Below, piece by piece: positions 48,943 to 62,445 of a DNA stretch of 64,000 nucleotides. The DNA lies in contig NC_091018.1 of NCBI RefSeq assembly GCF_041296385.1, positions 7,501-71,500 on the forward strand. Direction: 5' to 3'. Position 1 is the stretch's first letter, and every line of letters starts with the position of its first letter. Both the position numbers and the translations under genes were made by a program. Source of the stretch: Aphelocoma coerulescens (taxonomy: Eukaryota; Chordata; Aves; Passeriformes; Corvidae). The notes below the pieces were generated by a model, which saw only the letters and a program-made list of their open reading frames with translations, made no database searches and was not told where the DNA came from.

Positions 48943-50666
48943 CTCGTACACTTGACCTTGACTGCTGAGATCTTGCTTTACCTCCTAAGAACAAAGACAA
49001 AGAACAATGCTGTAACACAGCCACCACTTACACTTGCTCTGCAAACACAAACGGTGTCCGACCTTCCTGCACGAACCCCCTCACCCAGTATGGGGCGCTC
49101 TGCCATGGATTTAATCCGTCTGCATCTGCAAGAAAGTGATGACAAAAGTCAAAGTGCTGCATGAGAACTTCACAGCTCCAGCCATCTTGTGTCAATCTCA
49201 GAATATCATCTAGAGGACAAACTGCACCCTACATTACAGATTTAAAGGCCTTGGGCCTTGTTTTATTACACCTATATGCCAGAGTATATGCAACAAGGCA
49301 GAGCAGCTCTGGGCCAAACCCACTCAGGCACCCGTGACACAGCAGATGACAAACAAGGGGACACAACAAGGAGGGAAAACTCTGGGCTAGATGATCACAA
49401 GGACCGAGCAAATGAGGAATGAGATGACCACGGCGAGACCGACGGTGAGCCAACGAGGCTGCACGAACCCTGGCAGAGGAGGATGATAACAGAAGGGCTT
49501 ATTCCAAGAACCGCAAAGATGGATGCCCGAGAATTGGACGGGTGGAATGCTCTAGCTATCTTCACATTCTTACAAGCCTTCATCCTCTATAATGGATCAT
49601 TGCAGTGCACAGCTGACAATGCAGCTCAGAACAAGACCTGAAAAGACACCCAACTCAACATCGCTGAAGACAGACATGATCCTGATGCACCTCCAAGCTC
49701 ACAAGTCAAAGTATCAATGGTATCGGCACCACACTGAGGAACACCGAGAACAGAGATGCTAAGAATAATGCCCAGAGTTTGCAATAAGCATCTCAAAGGG
49801 CTAAGGCAAAAGACCTGTGACATGAGATGCACAAAAGACAGAGCGCACAATAGACAAGTGACACATACCAGGACTGCTCTGCCCTGCGCACCTCGGCACT
49901 GTGATCAAAAGCAAGGCTTAAGCTTTATGGAGCCTAAGGGGCCCCTTCTTGGGTATCCCCACCTCCAAGTCTGACTCAAAAATACCTCCTGGTGAGTCCC
50001 AACTCAACACCCCGCTTTCACCCCTACTGCGGGTCACAGGTCTCAACTTATCTCTTGGATGTCTGGGGATGTCAATCTGCCTCAGGCGCAAAAGAAGGCT
50101 GCATCACCATGCGGGAAGCTCGTGCCTTCACCGGGCTGGTTCTCTCTTAGTCAGCTACAATAAAGAAAAACAGACAAACATCAGTGCATGAACTTAGTGG
50201 CACCTCAGCCTAAACCTGTCAATTCTGCCACTCACCGTCTCCTAAAAAGGCTGGCCTCCTCAGGCCGCACGCTTTGGCCACGCTCTGAGGACAACGCCAT
50301 CGTCATCGTCACAGAGTATACCTGGGTTAAGAGGAGACGAGGTGATGCGGCATTGCCGAAACTTCAGGGGGCCCTCGCTCCTCCCTCCCTCCGCAACTCA
50401 CTGCAACTACCCGGCCGTTGCCGAAGGCAACCTGGACGGCACGTTCAAATGGAAAAGGTAAAGGCTTTGTCACGGAGTCCTGTAATACTTCCGGCGGCCT
50501 AACGACAGCAGCGAGCCAGGTCCATCAGCCAGTTGGCAAGGAGTTTCACCATAATACATGGGGACTGCCTGAAGCACACAAATGACAATGGATGCTTAAA
50601 GCTTAGAGTGACAGAACTTGGCATCGAAACAATAACAACCGGTTCAGTACACCGGTCACCACTTAC
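48943..50666 (-). repeat. module 10, long form (copy 1, unit 7)
   Basis: 1724 bp. The acceptor of the ~70-nt segment is changed to GCG, as in module 7. Confidence 0.8.
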
Positions 50667-51998
50667 CTCACTAACTCGACTTTGACTGCTGAGATGTGGC
50701 TTTACCTCCTAAAAACAAAGACAAAGAACGATGCTGTAACACAGCCACCAATTACACTTGCCCCACAAACAAACGGTGACTGACCTTCCTGCAGGAAACC
50801 CCCTCACCTGGTATGGGGCGCTCTGCCATGGATTTAATCTGTCTGCATCTGCAAGAAAGTGATGACAAAAGTCAAAGGGCTGCATGAGAACTTCACAGCT
50901 CCAGCCATCTTGGGACAATCTAGGAATATCATCTAGAGGCCAGACTACACCATACATTACGGATTTAAAGGACTTGGGCCTTGTTCTATTACACCTATAT
51001 GCCAGGGTATGCAGCAGGGCAGAGCAGCTCTGGGCCAAACCCATGCAGGCACCCGTGACACAGGAGACGACAAAAGAGGGGATGCAATGAGGAGAGAGAA
51101 CTCTCAGCAAAAAGCATGACTGCAAGCACATCAAAGGGCTAAGGCAAAAGACCTGTGACACAAGATGCCCAAAAGACACGGCATGCACAATAGACAAGTG
51201 ACGCAACATGCACTGCGATTGCTCTGCCCTGCGCACCTCAGCATTGCGATCAAGTGAGAGACTTTTCCATTATGTGGGCTAAGGCACCCCTTCTTGGGTA
51301 TCCCCATCTCCAAAGATGACTCAAAACTCCCTCCCAGAGAGCCCCGACCCAACACCCCGCTTTCATTCCCTCCGTGGGTCGCAGCCCCTCAACTTATCTC
51401 TCAGACGTCTGGGAATGTGAATCTTCCTGGGGCGCAAAAGAAGGCCACCTCTTGCCGGCCCAGAAGCTCCTGCCATTGCCAGGCTGTTGTCTCTCAGTCA
51501 GCTACAATAAAGACAACCGAACATCAGTACACGAGCTTAGTGACATGTCAGCCAAAACACAACAATTCCACTACTCACCGATTCCTAAGAGGGCCCAGGT
51601 CCTCGGGCCGCACACTCTGGCCGTGCTCCGAGGCCAACACCATCATCGCAGGGTATGCCTGTCTTGAGTGGAAATGCGGTTATGCAGCATTGCTGAAACT
51701 TGAGGGGACGCTCACTCCTCCTCCCTCCCTGACTTGCCGCAACTCCTTGGCCGTTGCCGAAGGCTACCCAGATGGTACCTTCACATGGAAAAGGTAAAGG
51801 CTTCATCGCAGAGCCCCCTGATACGTGCAGAGGACTCACGAGGGCGCCAAGACGGGTCCGTCGGCCGGTTGGTGAGGAGTTTCAGCGTAACACAAGGGGA
51901 GCGCCTGAAACACACAAATGACAATGGATGCTTAGAGCTGTACCAGAACTTGGCACCCAAGGAATAACAAGTGGTTCTTTCCACCAGTGACTTCTTAC
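50667..51998 (-). repeat. module 11, short form (copy 1, unit 8), recombinant
   Basis: 1332 bp. The right part, after about 51811, resembles module 3 and the left part resembles module 8, so the breakpoint of the 11.78-kb duplication lies inside it. Confidence 0.8.
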
Positions 51999-53715
51999 CT
52001 CGTTCACTTGACTTTGACTGCTGAGATCTGGCTTTACCTCCTAAGAACAAAGACAAAGAACAAAGCTGTAACACAGCCACCAGTTACACTTGCCCTGCAA
52101 AGACAAACAGTGACCGACCTTCCTGTAGGAACCCCCTCACACGGTATGGGGCGCTCTGCCGCAGATTTAATCCGTCTGCATCTGCAAAAAAGGGGTGACA
52201 AAAGTCAAAGTGCTGCATGAGAACTTCACAGCTCCAGCCATCTTGTGTCAATCTAGGACTATCATCTAGAGGCCAAACTACACCCTACATTACAAATTAC
52301 AAGTCCCTTGGCCTTGCCCTATTACACCTATATGCCAGACCATGCAGCAGGGCAGAGCAGCTCTGGGCCAAACCCACTCAGGCACCCGTGACACAGCAGA
52401 TGACAAACAAGGGGACACAACAAGGAGGGAAAACTCTGGGCTAGATGATCACAAGGACCGAGCAAATGAGCAATGAGATGACGGCAGCGAGACCGACAGT
52501 GAGCCAACGAGGCTGCAAGAACCCTGGCAGAAGAGGATGATAAGAGAAGGACATATTCCATGAACCGCAAAGATGGATGCCCAAGAACTGGACGGGTGGA
52601 ATCCTCGAGCTAGCTTCACATAGCCTTCATCCTCTCTAATGGATCATTGCAGTGCACAGCTGACAATGCAGCTCAGAACAAGACCTGAAAGGACACTCGA
52701 CTCAACATCGTTGAAGAGAGACGTGATCCTGACGCACCTCCAAGATCACGAGTCAAAGGATCAATGGTATCGGCACCACACTGAGGAACACCAAGAACAG
52801 AGATGCTAAGAATAATGCCCAGCCTTTGCGATAAGCATCTCAAAGGGCTAAGGCAAAAGACCTGTGACACGAGATGCACAAAAGACAGAGAACGCACAAT
52901 AGACAGGTGACATGTACCAGGCCTGCTCTGCCCTGCGCACCTCGGCACTGTGATCAAAAGCAAGGCTTAAGCTTTATGGGGCCTAAGGGGTCCCTTCTTG
53001 GGTATCCCCACCTCCAAGTCTGACTCAAAAATACCTCCTGGTGAGTCCCAACTCAACACCCCGCTTTCACCCCTACTGTGGGTCACAGGTCTCAACTTAT
53101 CTCTTGGATGTCTGGGGATGTCAATCTGCCTCGGGTGCAAAAGAAGGCTGCATCACCATGCGGGAAGCTCGTGCCTTCACCGGGCTGGTTCTCTCTTAGT
53201 CAGCTACAATAAAGAAAAACAGACAAACATCAGTGCATGAACTTAGTGGCACCTCAGCCAAAACCTGTCAATTCTGCCACTCACCGTCTCCTAAAAAGGC
53301 TGGCCTCCTCAGGCCGCACGCTTTGGCCACGCTCTGAGGACAACGCCATCGTCATCGTCACAGAGTATACCTGGGTTAAGAGGAGACGAGGTGATGCGGC
53401 ATTGCCGAAACTTGAGTGGGCCCTCGCTCCTCCCTCCCTCCACAACTCACTGCAACTACCCGGCCGTTGCCGAAGGCAACCTGGACGGCACGTTCAAATG
53501 GAAAAGGTAAAGGCTTCGTCACAGAGTCCTGTAATACTTCCGGTGGGCTAACGACAGCGGCGAGCCAGGTCCATCAGCCAGTTGGCAAGGAGTTTCACCA
53601 TAATACATGGGGACTGCCTGAAGCACACAAATGACAATGGATGCTTAAAGCTTAGAGTGACAGAACTTGGCATCGAAACAATAACAACCGGTTCAGTACA
53701 CCGGTCACCACTTAC
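51999..53715 (-). repeat. module 12, long form (copy 2, unit 1)
   Basis: 1717 bp; counterpart of module 4 at an offset of 11778 bp, with the same in-frame TAA. Confidence 0.8.
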
Positions 53716-55045
53716 CTCACTAACTCGACTTTGACTGCTGAGATGTGGCTTTACCTCCTAAAAACAAAGACAAAGAACGATGCTGTAACACAGCCACCAA
53801 TTACACTTGCCCCACAAACAAACGGTGACTGACCTTCCTGCAGGAAACCCCCTCACCCGGTATGGGGCGCTCTGCCACGGATTTAATCTGTCTGCATCTG
53901 CAAGAAAGTGATGACAAAAGTCAAAGGGCTGCATGCGAACTTCACAGCTCCAGCCATCTTGGGACAATCTAGGAATATCATCTAGAGGCCAGACTACACC
54001 ATACATTACAGATTTAAAGGCCTTGGGCCTTGTTCTATTACACCTATATGCCAGAGTATGCAGCAGGGCAGAGCAGCTCTGGGCCAAACCCATGCAGGCA
54101 CCCGTGACACAGGAGACGACAAAAGAGGGGATGCAATGAGGAGAGAGAACTCTCAGCGAAAAGCATGACTGCAAGCACATCAAAGGGCTAAGGCAAAAGA
54201 CCTGTGACAAGATGCCCAAAAGACACGGCATGCACAATAGACAAGTGACGCAACATGCACTGCGATTGCTCTGCCCTGCGCACCTCAGCATTGCGATCAA
54301 ATGTGAGGCTTTCCCATTAGGCGGGCTAAGGGGCCCCTTCTTGGGCATCCCCATCTCCAAAGCTGACTCAAAACTCCCTCCCCGAGAGACCCAGCCCGAC
54401 ACCACGCTTTCATTCCCTCCATGGGTCATATCCCTCAACTTATCTCTCGGACATCTGGGGAATGTGAATCTTCCTGGGGCGCAAAAGAAGGCGGCCTCTC
54501 GCCGGCCCAGAAGCTCCTGCCATTGCCAGGCTGTTGTCTCTCAGTCAGCTACAATAAAGACAACCAAACATCAGTATATGAGCTTAGTGGCATGTCAGCC
54601 AAAACCCAACAATTCCACTACTCACCATCCACTAAGAGAGCCCGGGTCCTCAGGCCGCACGCTCTGGCCGCGCTCCAAGGCCGACGCCATCATCGCAGGG
54701 TATACCTGGGTTGAGTGGAGACGAGGTTATGCAGCATTGCTGAAACTTTAGGGGACCCTTGTTCCTCCTCCCTCCCCGACATGCTGCAACTCCTCGGCCG
54801 TTGCTGAAGGCTACCCAGACGGTACCTTTGCATGGAAAAGGTAAAGGCTTCATCGCAGAGTCCCGTGATACTTGCAGAGGACTCACGAGGGCAGCGAGCC
54901 AGGTCCATCAGCCAGTCGGTGAGGGTTTTCAGTGTAATACAAGGGGACTGCCTGAAACACACAAATGACAGTGGATGCTTAGAGCTGTACCAGAACTTGG
55001 CACCCAAGGAATACCAAGTGGTTCTTTCCACCAGTGACTTTTTAC
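53716..55045 (-). repeat. module 13, short form (copy 2, unit 2)
   Basis: 1330 bp; counterpart of module 5, distinguished by a two-base deletion near 54205 (CTGTGACAAGATG). Confidence 0.8.
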
Positions 55046-56361
55046 CTCATTCACTTGACCTTGACTGCCGAGATCTGGCTTTACCTCCTAAGAACAAAGA
55101 CAAAGAACAATGCTGTAACAAAGCCACCAGTTACACTTGCTGAGGAAACACAAACAGTGACTGACCTTCCTGGGGGAACCCCCTCACCCGGTATAGGGCG
55201 CTCTGGCACGGATTTAATCTGTCTGCATCTGCAAGAAAGTGATGACAAAAGTCAAAGGGCTGCATGCGAACTTCACAGCTCCAGCCATCTTCTGACAATC
55301 TAGAAATATCATCTAGAGGACAAACTGCACCCTCCATTACAAATTTCAAGTCCCCAAGCCTTGTTCTATTACACCTATATGCCAGGGTATGCAGCAGGGC
55401 AGAGCAGCTCTGGGCCAAACCCATGCAGGCACCCATGACAGAGGAGATGACAAACGAGAGGATACAACAAGCAGAGAGAACTCAGGGTGGAAAGCATGAC
55501 TGCAAGCACATCAAAGGGCTAAGGCAAAAGACCTGTGACACAGGACACCCAAAAGACACGGCATGCACTATAGACAAGTGACACAACATGCACTCGGATT
55601 GCTCTGCCCTGCGCACCTCAGCATTGTCATCAAATGTGAGACTTTCACTTTATGCGGGCTAAGGCGCCCCTTCTTGGGTATCCCCATCGCCAAAGCTGAC
55701 GCAAAAATCCCTCCCGGCGAGGCCCGACTCGATACTCCGCTTTCATCCCCTTGACTTATCTCTCAGACGTCCTGAGATGTGAATCCACCTGGGACACAAA
55801 AGAAGACCGCCTCACCATCCTGGAAGCTCCTACCATCGCCAGGCTTTTGTCTTTTAGATGGCTACAATAAAGAAAACCAAACATGAGTACACGGACTTCG
55901 TGGCACATTGGCCAAGCCCCCAACAGTTCCACTACTCACCATCTCCTAAGAAGGCCGGGGTCCTTGGGCCCCATGCTTTGGCCGCGCCCCAAGGCTGATA
56001 CCGTCATCGCAGGGTATACCTGAGTTAAAAGGAGAGGAGGTGATGCAGGACTGCGGAAACTTGAGCGGACCCTCGCTCCCCCAGCTCCCACCCCGACTTG
56101 CCGCAACTCCTTGGCCGTTGCCAAAGGCTACCGGGATGGTACCTTCACATGGAAAAGGTAAAGGCTTCATCGCAGAGTCCCGTGATACGTGCAGAGGACT
56201 CACGAGGGCGGCAAGACAAGTCTGTCAGCCAGTCGGCGAGGAGTTCGGTGTAATACAAGGGGACTACCTGAAACACACAAATGACAATGGATGCTTAGAG
56301 CTGTACCAGAACTTGGCACCCAAGGAATACCAAGTGGTTCTTTCCACCAGTGACTTCTTAC
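55046..56361 (-). repeat. module 14, short form (copy 2, unit 3)
   Basis: 1316 bp; counterpart of module 6. The open cassette is repeated here (about 55166-56403) with the same splice borders. Confidence 0.85.
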
Positions 56362-58086
56362 CTTGTTCACTTGACCTTGACTGCTGAGATCTGGCTTTAC
56401 CTCCTAAGAACAAAGACAAAGAACAATCCTATAACACAGCCACCATTTATGTTTGCCCTGCAAAGACAAACAGTGACCGACCTTCAGGTGGGAACCCCCT
56501 CACACGGTATGGGGCGCTCTGCCGCAGATTTAATCCATCTGCATCTGCAAGAAAGTGATGACAAAGGTCAAAGAGCTGCATTAGAACTTCACAGCTCCAG
56601 CCATCCTGTATGAGGCTAGGAATACCATCTTGAGGCCACGCTACAACCTACACCACAAATTCCACATCCCCAGGCCTTGTCCTATTACACCCATACTCCA
56701 CAGTATGCTGCAGGGCACAGCAGCTCTGGGCCTAACCCACTCAGGCACCCGTGACACAGAAGATGACAAACAAGGGGACACAACAAGGAGAGAAAACTCT
56801 AGGCTAGATGATCACAAGGACCGAGCAAATGAGGAATGAGATGACCACGGCGAGACCGACGGTGAGCCAACGAGGCTGCAAGAACCCTGGCAGAGGAGGA
56901 TGATAACAGAAGGGCTTATTCCAAGAACCGCAAAGATGGATGCCCGAGAATTGGACGGGTGGAATGCTCTAGCTATCTTCACATTCTTACAAGCCTTCAT
57001 CCTCTATAATGGATCATTGCAGTGCACAGCTGACAATGCAGCTCAGAACAAGACCTGAAAAGACACCCGACTCAACCTCGCTGAAGAGAGACGTGATCCT
57101 GATGCACCTCCAAGCTCACAAGTCAAAGGATCAATGGTATCGGCACCACACTGAGGAACACCAAGAACAGAGATGCTAAGAATAATGCCCAGCGTTTGCG
57201 ATAAGCATCTCAAAGGGCTAAGGCAAAAGACCTGTGACATGAGATGCACAAAAGACAGAGAACGCACAATAGACAGGTGACATGTACCAGGACTGCTCTG
57301 CCCTGCGCACCTCGGCACTGTGATCAAAAGAGAGACTTAAGCTTTATGGGGCCTAAGGGGCCCCTTCTTGGGTATCCCCCACCTCCAAATCTGACTCAAA
57401 AATATCTTCCAGTGAGTCCCAACTCAACACCCCGCTTTCACCCCCTCTGTGGGTCACAGGTCTCAACTTATCTCTTGGATGTCTGGGGATGTCAATCTGC
57501 CTCGGGCGCAAAAGAAGGCTGCATCACCATGCGGGAAGCTCGTGCCTTCACCGGGCTGGTTCTCTCTTAGTCAGCTACAATAAAGAAAAACAGACAAACA
57601 TCAGTGCATGAACTTAGTGGCACCTCAGCCAAAACCTGTCAATTCTGCCACTCACCGTCTCCTAAAAAGGCTGGCCTCCTCAGGCCGCACGCTTTGGCCA
57701 CGCTCTGAGGACAACGCCATCGTCATCGTCACAGAGTATACCTGGGTTAAGAGGAGACGAGGTGATGCGGCATTGCCGAAACTTCAGGGGGCCCTCGCTC
57801 CTCCCTCCCTCCGCAACTCACTGCAACTACCCGGCCGTTGCCGAAGGCAACCTGGACGGCACGTTCAAATGGAAAAGGTAAAGGCTTTGTCACGGAGTCC
57901 TGTAATACTTCCGGCGGCCTAACGACAGCAGCGAGCCAGGTCCATCAGCCAGTTGGCAAGGAGTTTCACCATAATACATGGGGACTGCCTGAAGCACACA
58001 AATGACAATGGATGCTTAAAGCTTAGAGTGACAGAACTTGGCATCGAAACAATAACAACCGGTTCAGTACACCGGTCACCACTTAC
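56362..58086 (-). repeat. module 15, long form (copy 2, unit 4)
   Basis: 1725 bp; counterpart of module 7, including the extra C near 57379. Confidence 0.8.
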
Positions 58087-59418
58087 CTCACTAACTCGAC
58101 TTTGACTGCTGAGATGTGGCTTTACCTCCTAAAAACAAAGACAAAGAACGATGCTGTAACACAGCCACCAATTACACTTGCCCCACAAACAAACGGTGAC
58201 TGACCTTCCTGCAGGAAACCCCCTCACCTGGTATGGGGCGCTCTGCCATGGATTTAATCTGTCTGCATCTGCAAGAAAGTGATGACAAAAGTCAAAGGGC
58301 TGCATGAGAACTTCACAGCTCCAGCCATCTTGGGACAATCTAGGAATATCATCTAGAGGCCAGACTACACCATACATTACGGATTTAAAGGACTTGGGCC
58401 TTGTTCTATTACACCTATATGCCAGAGTATGCAGCAGGGCAGAGCAGCTCTGGGCCAAACCCATGCAGGCACCCGTGACACAGGAGACGACAAAAGAGGG
58501 GATGCAATGAGGAGAGAGAACTCTCAGCAAAAAGCATGACTGCAAGCACATCAAAGGGCTAAGGCAAAAGACCTGTGACACAAGATGCCCAAAAGACACG
58601 GCATGCACAATAGACAAGTGACGCAACATGCACTGCGATTGCTCTGCCCTGCGCACCTCAGCATTGCGATCAAGTGAGAGACTTTTCCATTATGTGGGCT
58701 AAGGCACCCCTTCTTGGGTATCCCCATCTCCAAAGATGACTCAAAACTCCCTCCCAGAGAGCCCCGACCCAACACCCCGCTTTCATTCCCTCCGTGGGTC
58801 GCAGCCCCTCAACTTATCTCTCAGACGTCTGGGAATGTGAATCTTCCTGGGGCGCAAAAGAAGGCCACCTCTTGCCATCCCAGAAGCAGCTGCCATTGCC
58901 AGGCTGTTGTCTCTCAGTCAGCTACAATAAAGACAACCGAACATCAGTACACGAGCTTAGTGACATGTCAGCCAAAACACAACAATTCCACTACTCACCG
59001 ATTCCTAAGAGGGCCCAGGTCCTCGGGCCGCACACTCTGGCCGTGCTCCGAGGCCAACACCATCATCGCAGGGTATGCCTGTCTTGAGTGGAAATGCGGT
59101 TATGCAGCATTGCTGAAACTTGAGGGGATGCTCACTCCTCCTCCCTCCCTGACTTGCCGCAACTCCTTGGCCGTTGCCGAAGGCTACCCGGATGGTACCT
59201 TCACATGGAAAAGGTAAAGGCTTCATCGCAGAGTCCCATGATACTTGCAGAGGACTCACGAGGGCGGCAAGACAGGTCCATCAGCCGGTTGGTGAGGAGT
59301 TTCAGCGTAATACAAGGGGAGCGCCTGAAACACACAAATGACAGTGGATGCTTAGAGCTGTACCAGAACTTGGCACCCAAGGAATAACAAGTGGTTCTTT
59401 CCACCAGTGACTTCTTAC
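58087..59418 (-). repeat. module 16, short form (copy 2, unit 5)
   Basis: 1332 bp; counterpart of module 8. Confidence 0.8.
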
Positions 59419-60721
59419 CTTGTTCACTTGACCTTGACTGCTGACATCTGGCTTTACCTCCTAAGAACAAAGACAAAGAACAACGCTGTAACACAGAAAC
59501 CATTTACACTTGCTCTGCAAAGACAAACAGCGACCGACCTTAATGCAGGAACCCCCTCACCTGGTATGGGGCGCTCTGCCATGGATTTAATCCGTCTGCA
59601 TCTGCAAGAAAGTGATGACAAAAGTCAAAGTGCTGCATGAGAACTTCACAACTCCAACCATCTTGTGACAATCTAGGCATATTATCTAGAGGCAAAAATA
59701 CACCCAACATTACAGATTTAAAGGCCTTGGGCCTTGTTGTATTACACCTATATGCCAGAGTATGCAGCAGGGCAGAGCAGCTCTGGGCCAAACCCATGCA
59801 GGCACCCGCGACACAGAAGACACAAACAAGGGGATGCAACAAGGAGAGGGAACATTCCACAGAAAGCATGACTGCAAGCACATCAAAGGGCTAAGGCAAA
59901 AGACCTGTGACACAAGATGCCCAAAAGACACTGCATGCACAATAAACAAGTGACACATCATGCACTCTGATTGCTCTGCCCTGCGCACCTCAGCATTGCG
60001 ATCAAGTGTGAGACTTGTCCATTATGCGGGCTAAGGGGCCCCTTCTTGGGTATTCCCATCTCCAAAGCTGACTCAAAACTCCCCCCCAGCAACCCCGACC
60101 CGACACCCCGCTTTCATTCCCTCCATGGGTCGCAGCCCTCAACTTATCTCTCGGACATCTAGGGATGTGAATCTTCCTGGGGCGCAAAAGAAGGCCACCT
60201 CTCGCCATCCCAGAAGCTGCTGCCATTGCCAGGCTGTTGTCTCTCAGTCAGCTACAATAAAGAAAACCAGACATCGGTACACAGGCTTAGTGGCACATCA
60301 GCCAAAATGCAACAATTCCACTACTCACCGACTCCTAAGAGGGCCCGGATCCTCAGGCCACACTTCCAGGCTGGCGCCATCATCGCAGGGTATACCTGGG
60401 TTGAGTGGAGACAAGGTTATGCGGCATTGCTGAAACTTGAGTGGACCTTTGCTCCTCCTCCCTCCCTCCCCGACTTGCCGCAACTCCTCGGCCGTTGCCA
60501 AAAGCTACCTGGATGGGTACCTTCACATGGAAAAGGCTTCGTCAGAGTCCCATGATACTTGCAGAGGGCGGCAAGACGGGTCTGTCGGCCAGTCGGTGAG
60601 GGGTTCAGTGTAATACAAGAGGAGCGCCTGAAACACACAAATGTCAATGGATGCTTAGAGCTGTACCAGAACTTGGCACCCAAGGAATAACAAGTGGTTC
60701 TTTCCACCAGTGACTTCTTAC
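59419..60721 (-). repeat. module 17, short form (copy 2, unit 6)
   Basis: 1303 bp; counterpart of module 9 with the same internal deletion. Confidence 0.8.
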
Positions 60722-62445
60722 CTCGTACACTTGACCTTGACTGCTGAGATCTTGCTTTACCTCCTAAGAACAAAGACAAAGAACAATGCTGTAACACAGC
60801 CACCACTTACACTTGCTCTGCAAACACAAACGGTGTCCGACCTTCCTGCACGAACCCCCTCACCCAGTATGGGGCGCTCTGCCATGGATTTAATCCGTCT
60901 GCATCTGCAAGAAAGTGATGACAAAAGTCAAAGTGCTGCATGAGAACTTCACAGCTCCAGCCATCTTGTGTCAATCTCAGAATATCATCTAGAGGACAAA
61001 CTGCACCCTACATTACAGATTTAAAGGCCTTGGGCCTTGTTTTATTACACCTATATGCCAGAGTATATGCAACAAGGCAGAGCAGCTCTGGGCCAAACCC
61101 ACTCAGGCACCCGTGACACAGCAGATGACAAACAAGGGGACACAACAAGGAGGGAAAACTCTGGGCTAGATGATCACAAGGACCGAGCAAATGAGCAATG
61201 AGATGACCACGGCGAGACCGACGGTGAGCCAACGAGGCTGCACGAACCCTGGCAGAGGAGGATGATAACAGAAGGGCTTATTCCAAGAACCGCAAAGATG
61301 GATGCCCAAGAATTGGACGGGTGGAATCCTCTAGCTATCTTCACATTCTTAAGAGTCCTCATCCTCTATAATGGATCATTGCAGTGCACAGCTGACAATG
61401 CAGCTCAGAACAAGACCTGAAAAGACACCCAACTCAACATCGCTGAAGACAGACATGATCCTGATGCACCTCCAAGCTCACAAGTCAAAGTATCAATGGT
61501 ATCGGCACCACACTGAGGAACACCGAGAACAGAGATGCTAAGAATAATGCCCAGAGTTTGCAATAAGCATCTCAAAGGGCTAAGGCAAAAGACCTGTGAC
61601 ATGAGATGCACAAAAGACAGAGCGCACAATAGACAAGTGACACATACCAGGACTGCTCTGCCCTGCGCACCTCGGCACTGTGATCAAAAGCAAGGCTTAA
61701 GCTTTATGGAGCCTAAGGGGCCCCTTCTTGGGTATCCCCACCTCCAAGTCTGACTCAAAAATACCTCCTGGTGAGTCCCAACTCAACACCCCGCTTTCAC
61801 CCCTACTGTGGGTCACAGGTCTCAACTTATCTCTTGGATGTCTGGGGATGTCAATCTGCCTCGGGTGCAAAAGAAGGCTGCATCACCATGCGGGAAGCTC
61901 GTGCCTTCACCGGGCTCGTTCGCTCTTAGTCAGCTACAATAAAGAAAACCAGACAAACATCAGTGCATGAACTTAGCGGCACCTCAGCCAAAACCTGTCA
62001 ATTCTGCCACTCACCGTCTCCTAAAAAGGCTGGCCTCCTCAGGCCGCACGCTTTGGCCACGCTCTGAGGGCAACGCCATCGTCATCGTCACAGGGTATAC
62101 CTGGGTTAAGAGGAGACGAGGTGATGCGGCACTGCCAAAACTTGAGGGGGCCCTCACTCTTCCCTCCCTCCGCAACTCACTGCAACTACCCGGCCGTTGC
62201 CGAAGGCAACCTGGATGGCACGTTCAAATGGAAAAGGTAAAGGCTTTGTCGCAGAGTCCCATAATACTTCCAGCGGGCTAACGACAGCAGCGAGCCAGGT
62301 CCATCAGCCAGCTGGCAAGGAGTTTCAGCATAATACATGGGGACTGCCTAAAGTACACAAATGACAATGGATGCTTAAAGCTTAGAGTGCCAGAACTTGG
62401 CATCGAAACAGTAACAACCTGTTCAGTAAACCGGTCACCACTTAC
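60722..62445 (-). repeat. module 18, long form (copy 2, unit 7)
   Basis: 1724 bp. It matches module 10 closely to about 61.2 kb, then differences accumulate (for example CTTAAGAGTCC near 61350), so the higher-order identity ends within it. Confidence 0.8.

Larger units (their letters stand above)
40221..51998. repeat. 11.78-kb higher-order repeat, copy 1
   Basis: Eight modules (L S S L S S L S). Equivalent points in the next copy lie 11778-11780 bp further on throughout (for example 40439/52217, 42153/53933, 44261/56040, 48346/60125). Differences are rare: a dinucleotide deletion near 54205, and single bases near 43145/54924 and 44024/55803. Confidence 0.93.
51999..61900. repeat. 11.78-kb higher-order repeat, copy 2 (incomplete)
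   Basis: It continues copy 1 without spacer. Near identity to copy 1 holds to about 61.2 kb, then weakens; after about 61.9 kb the sequence is still modular but clearly diverged. The left breakpoint can be narrowed to about 51780-51811, where the sequence changes from resembling 47130-47420 to resembling 40010 onward. Confidence 0.9.
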
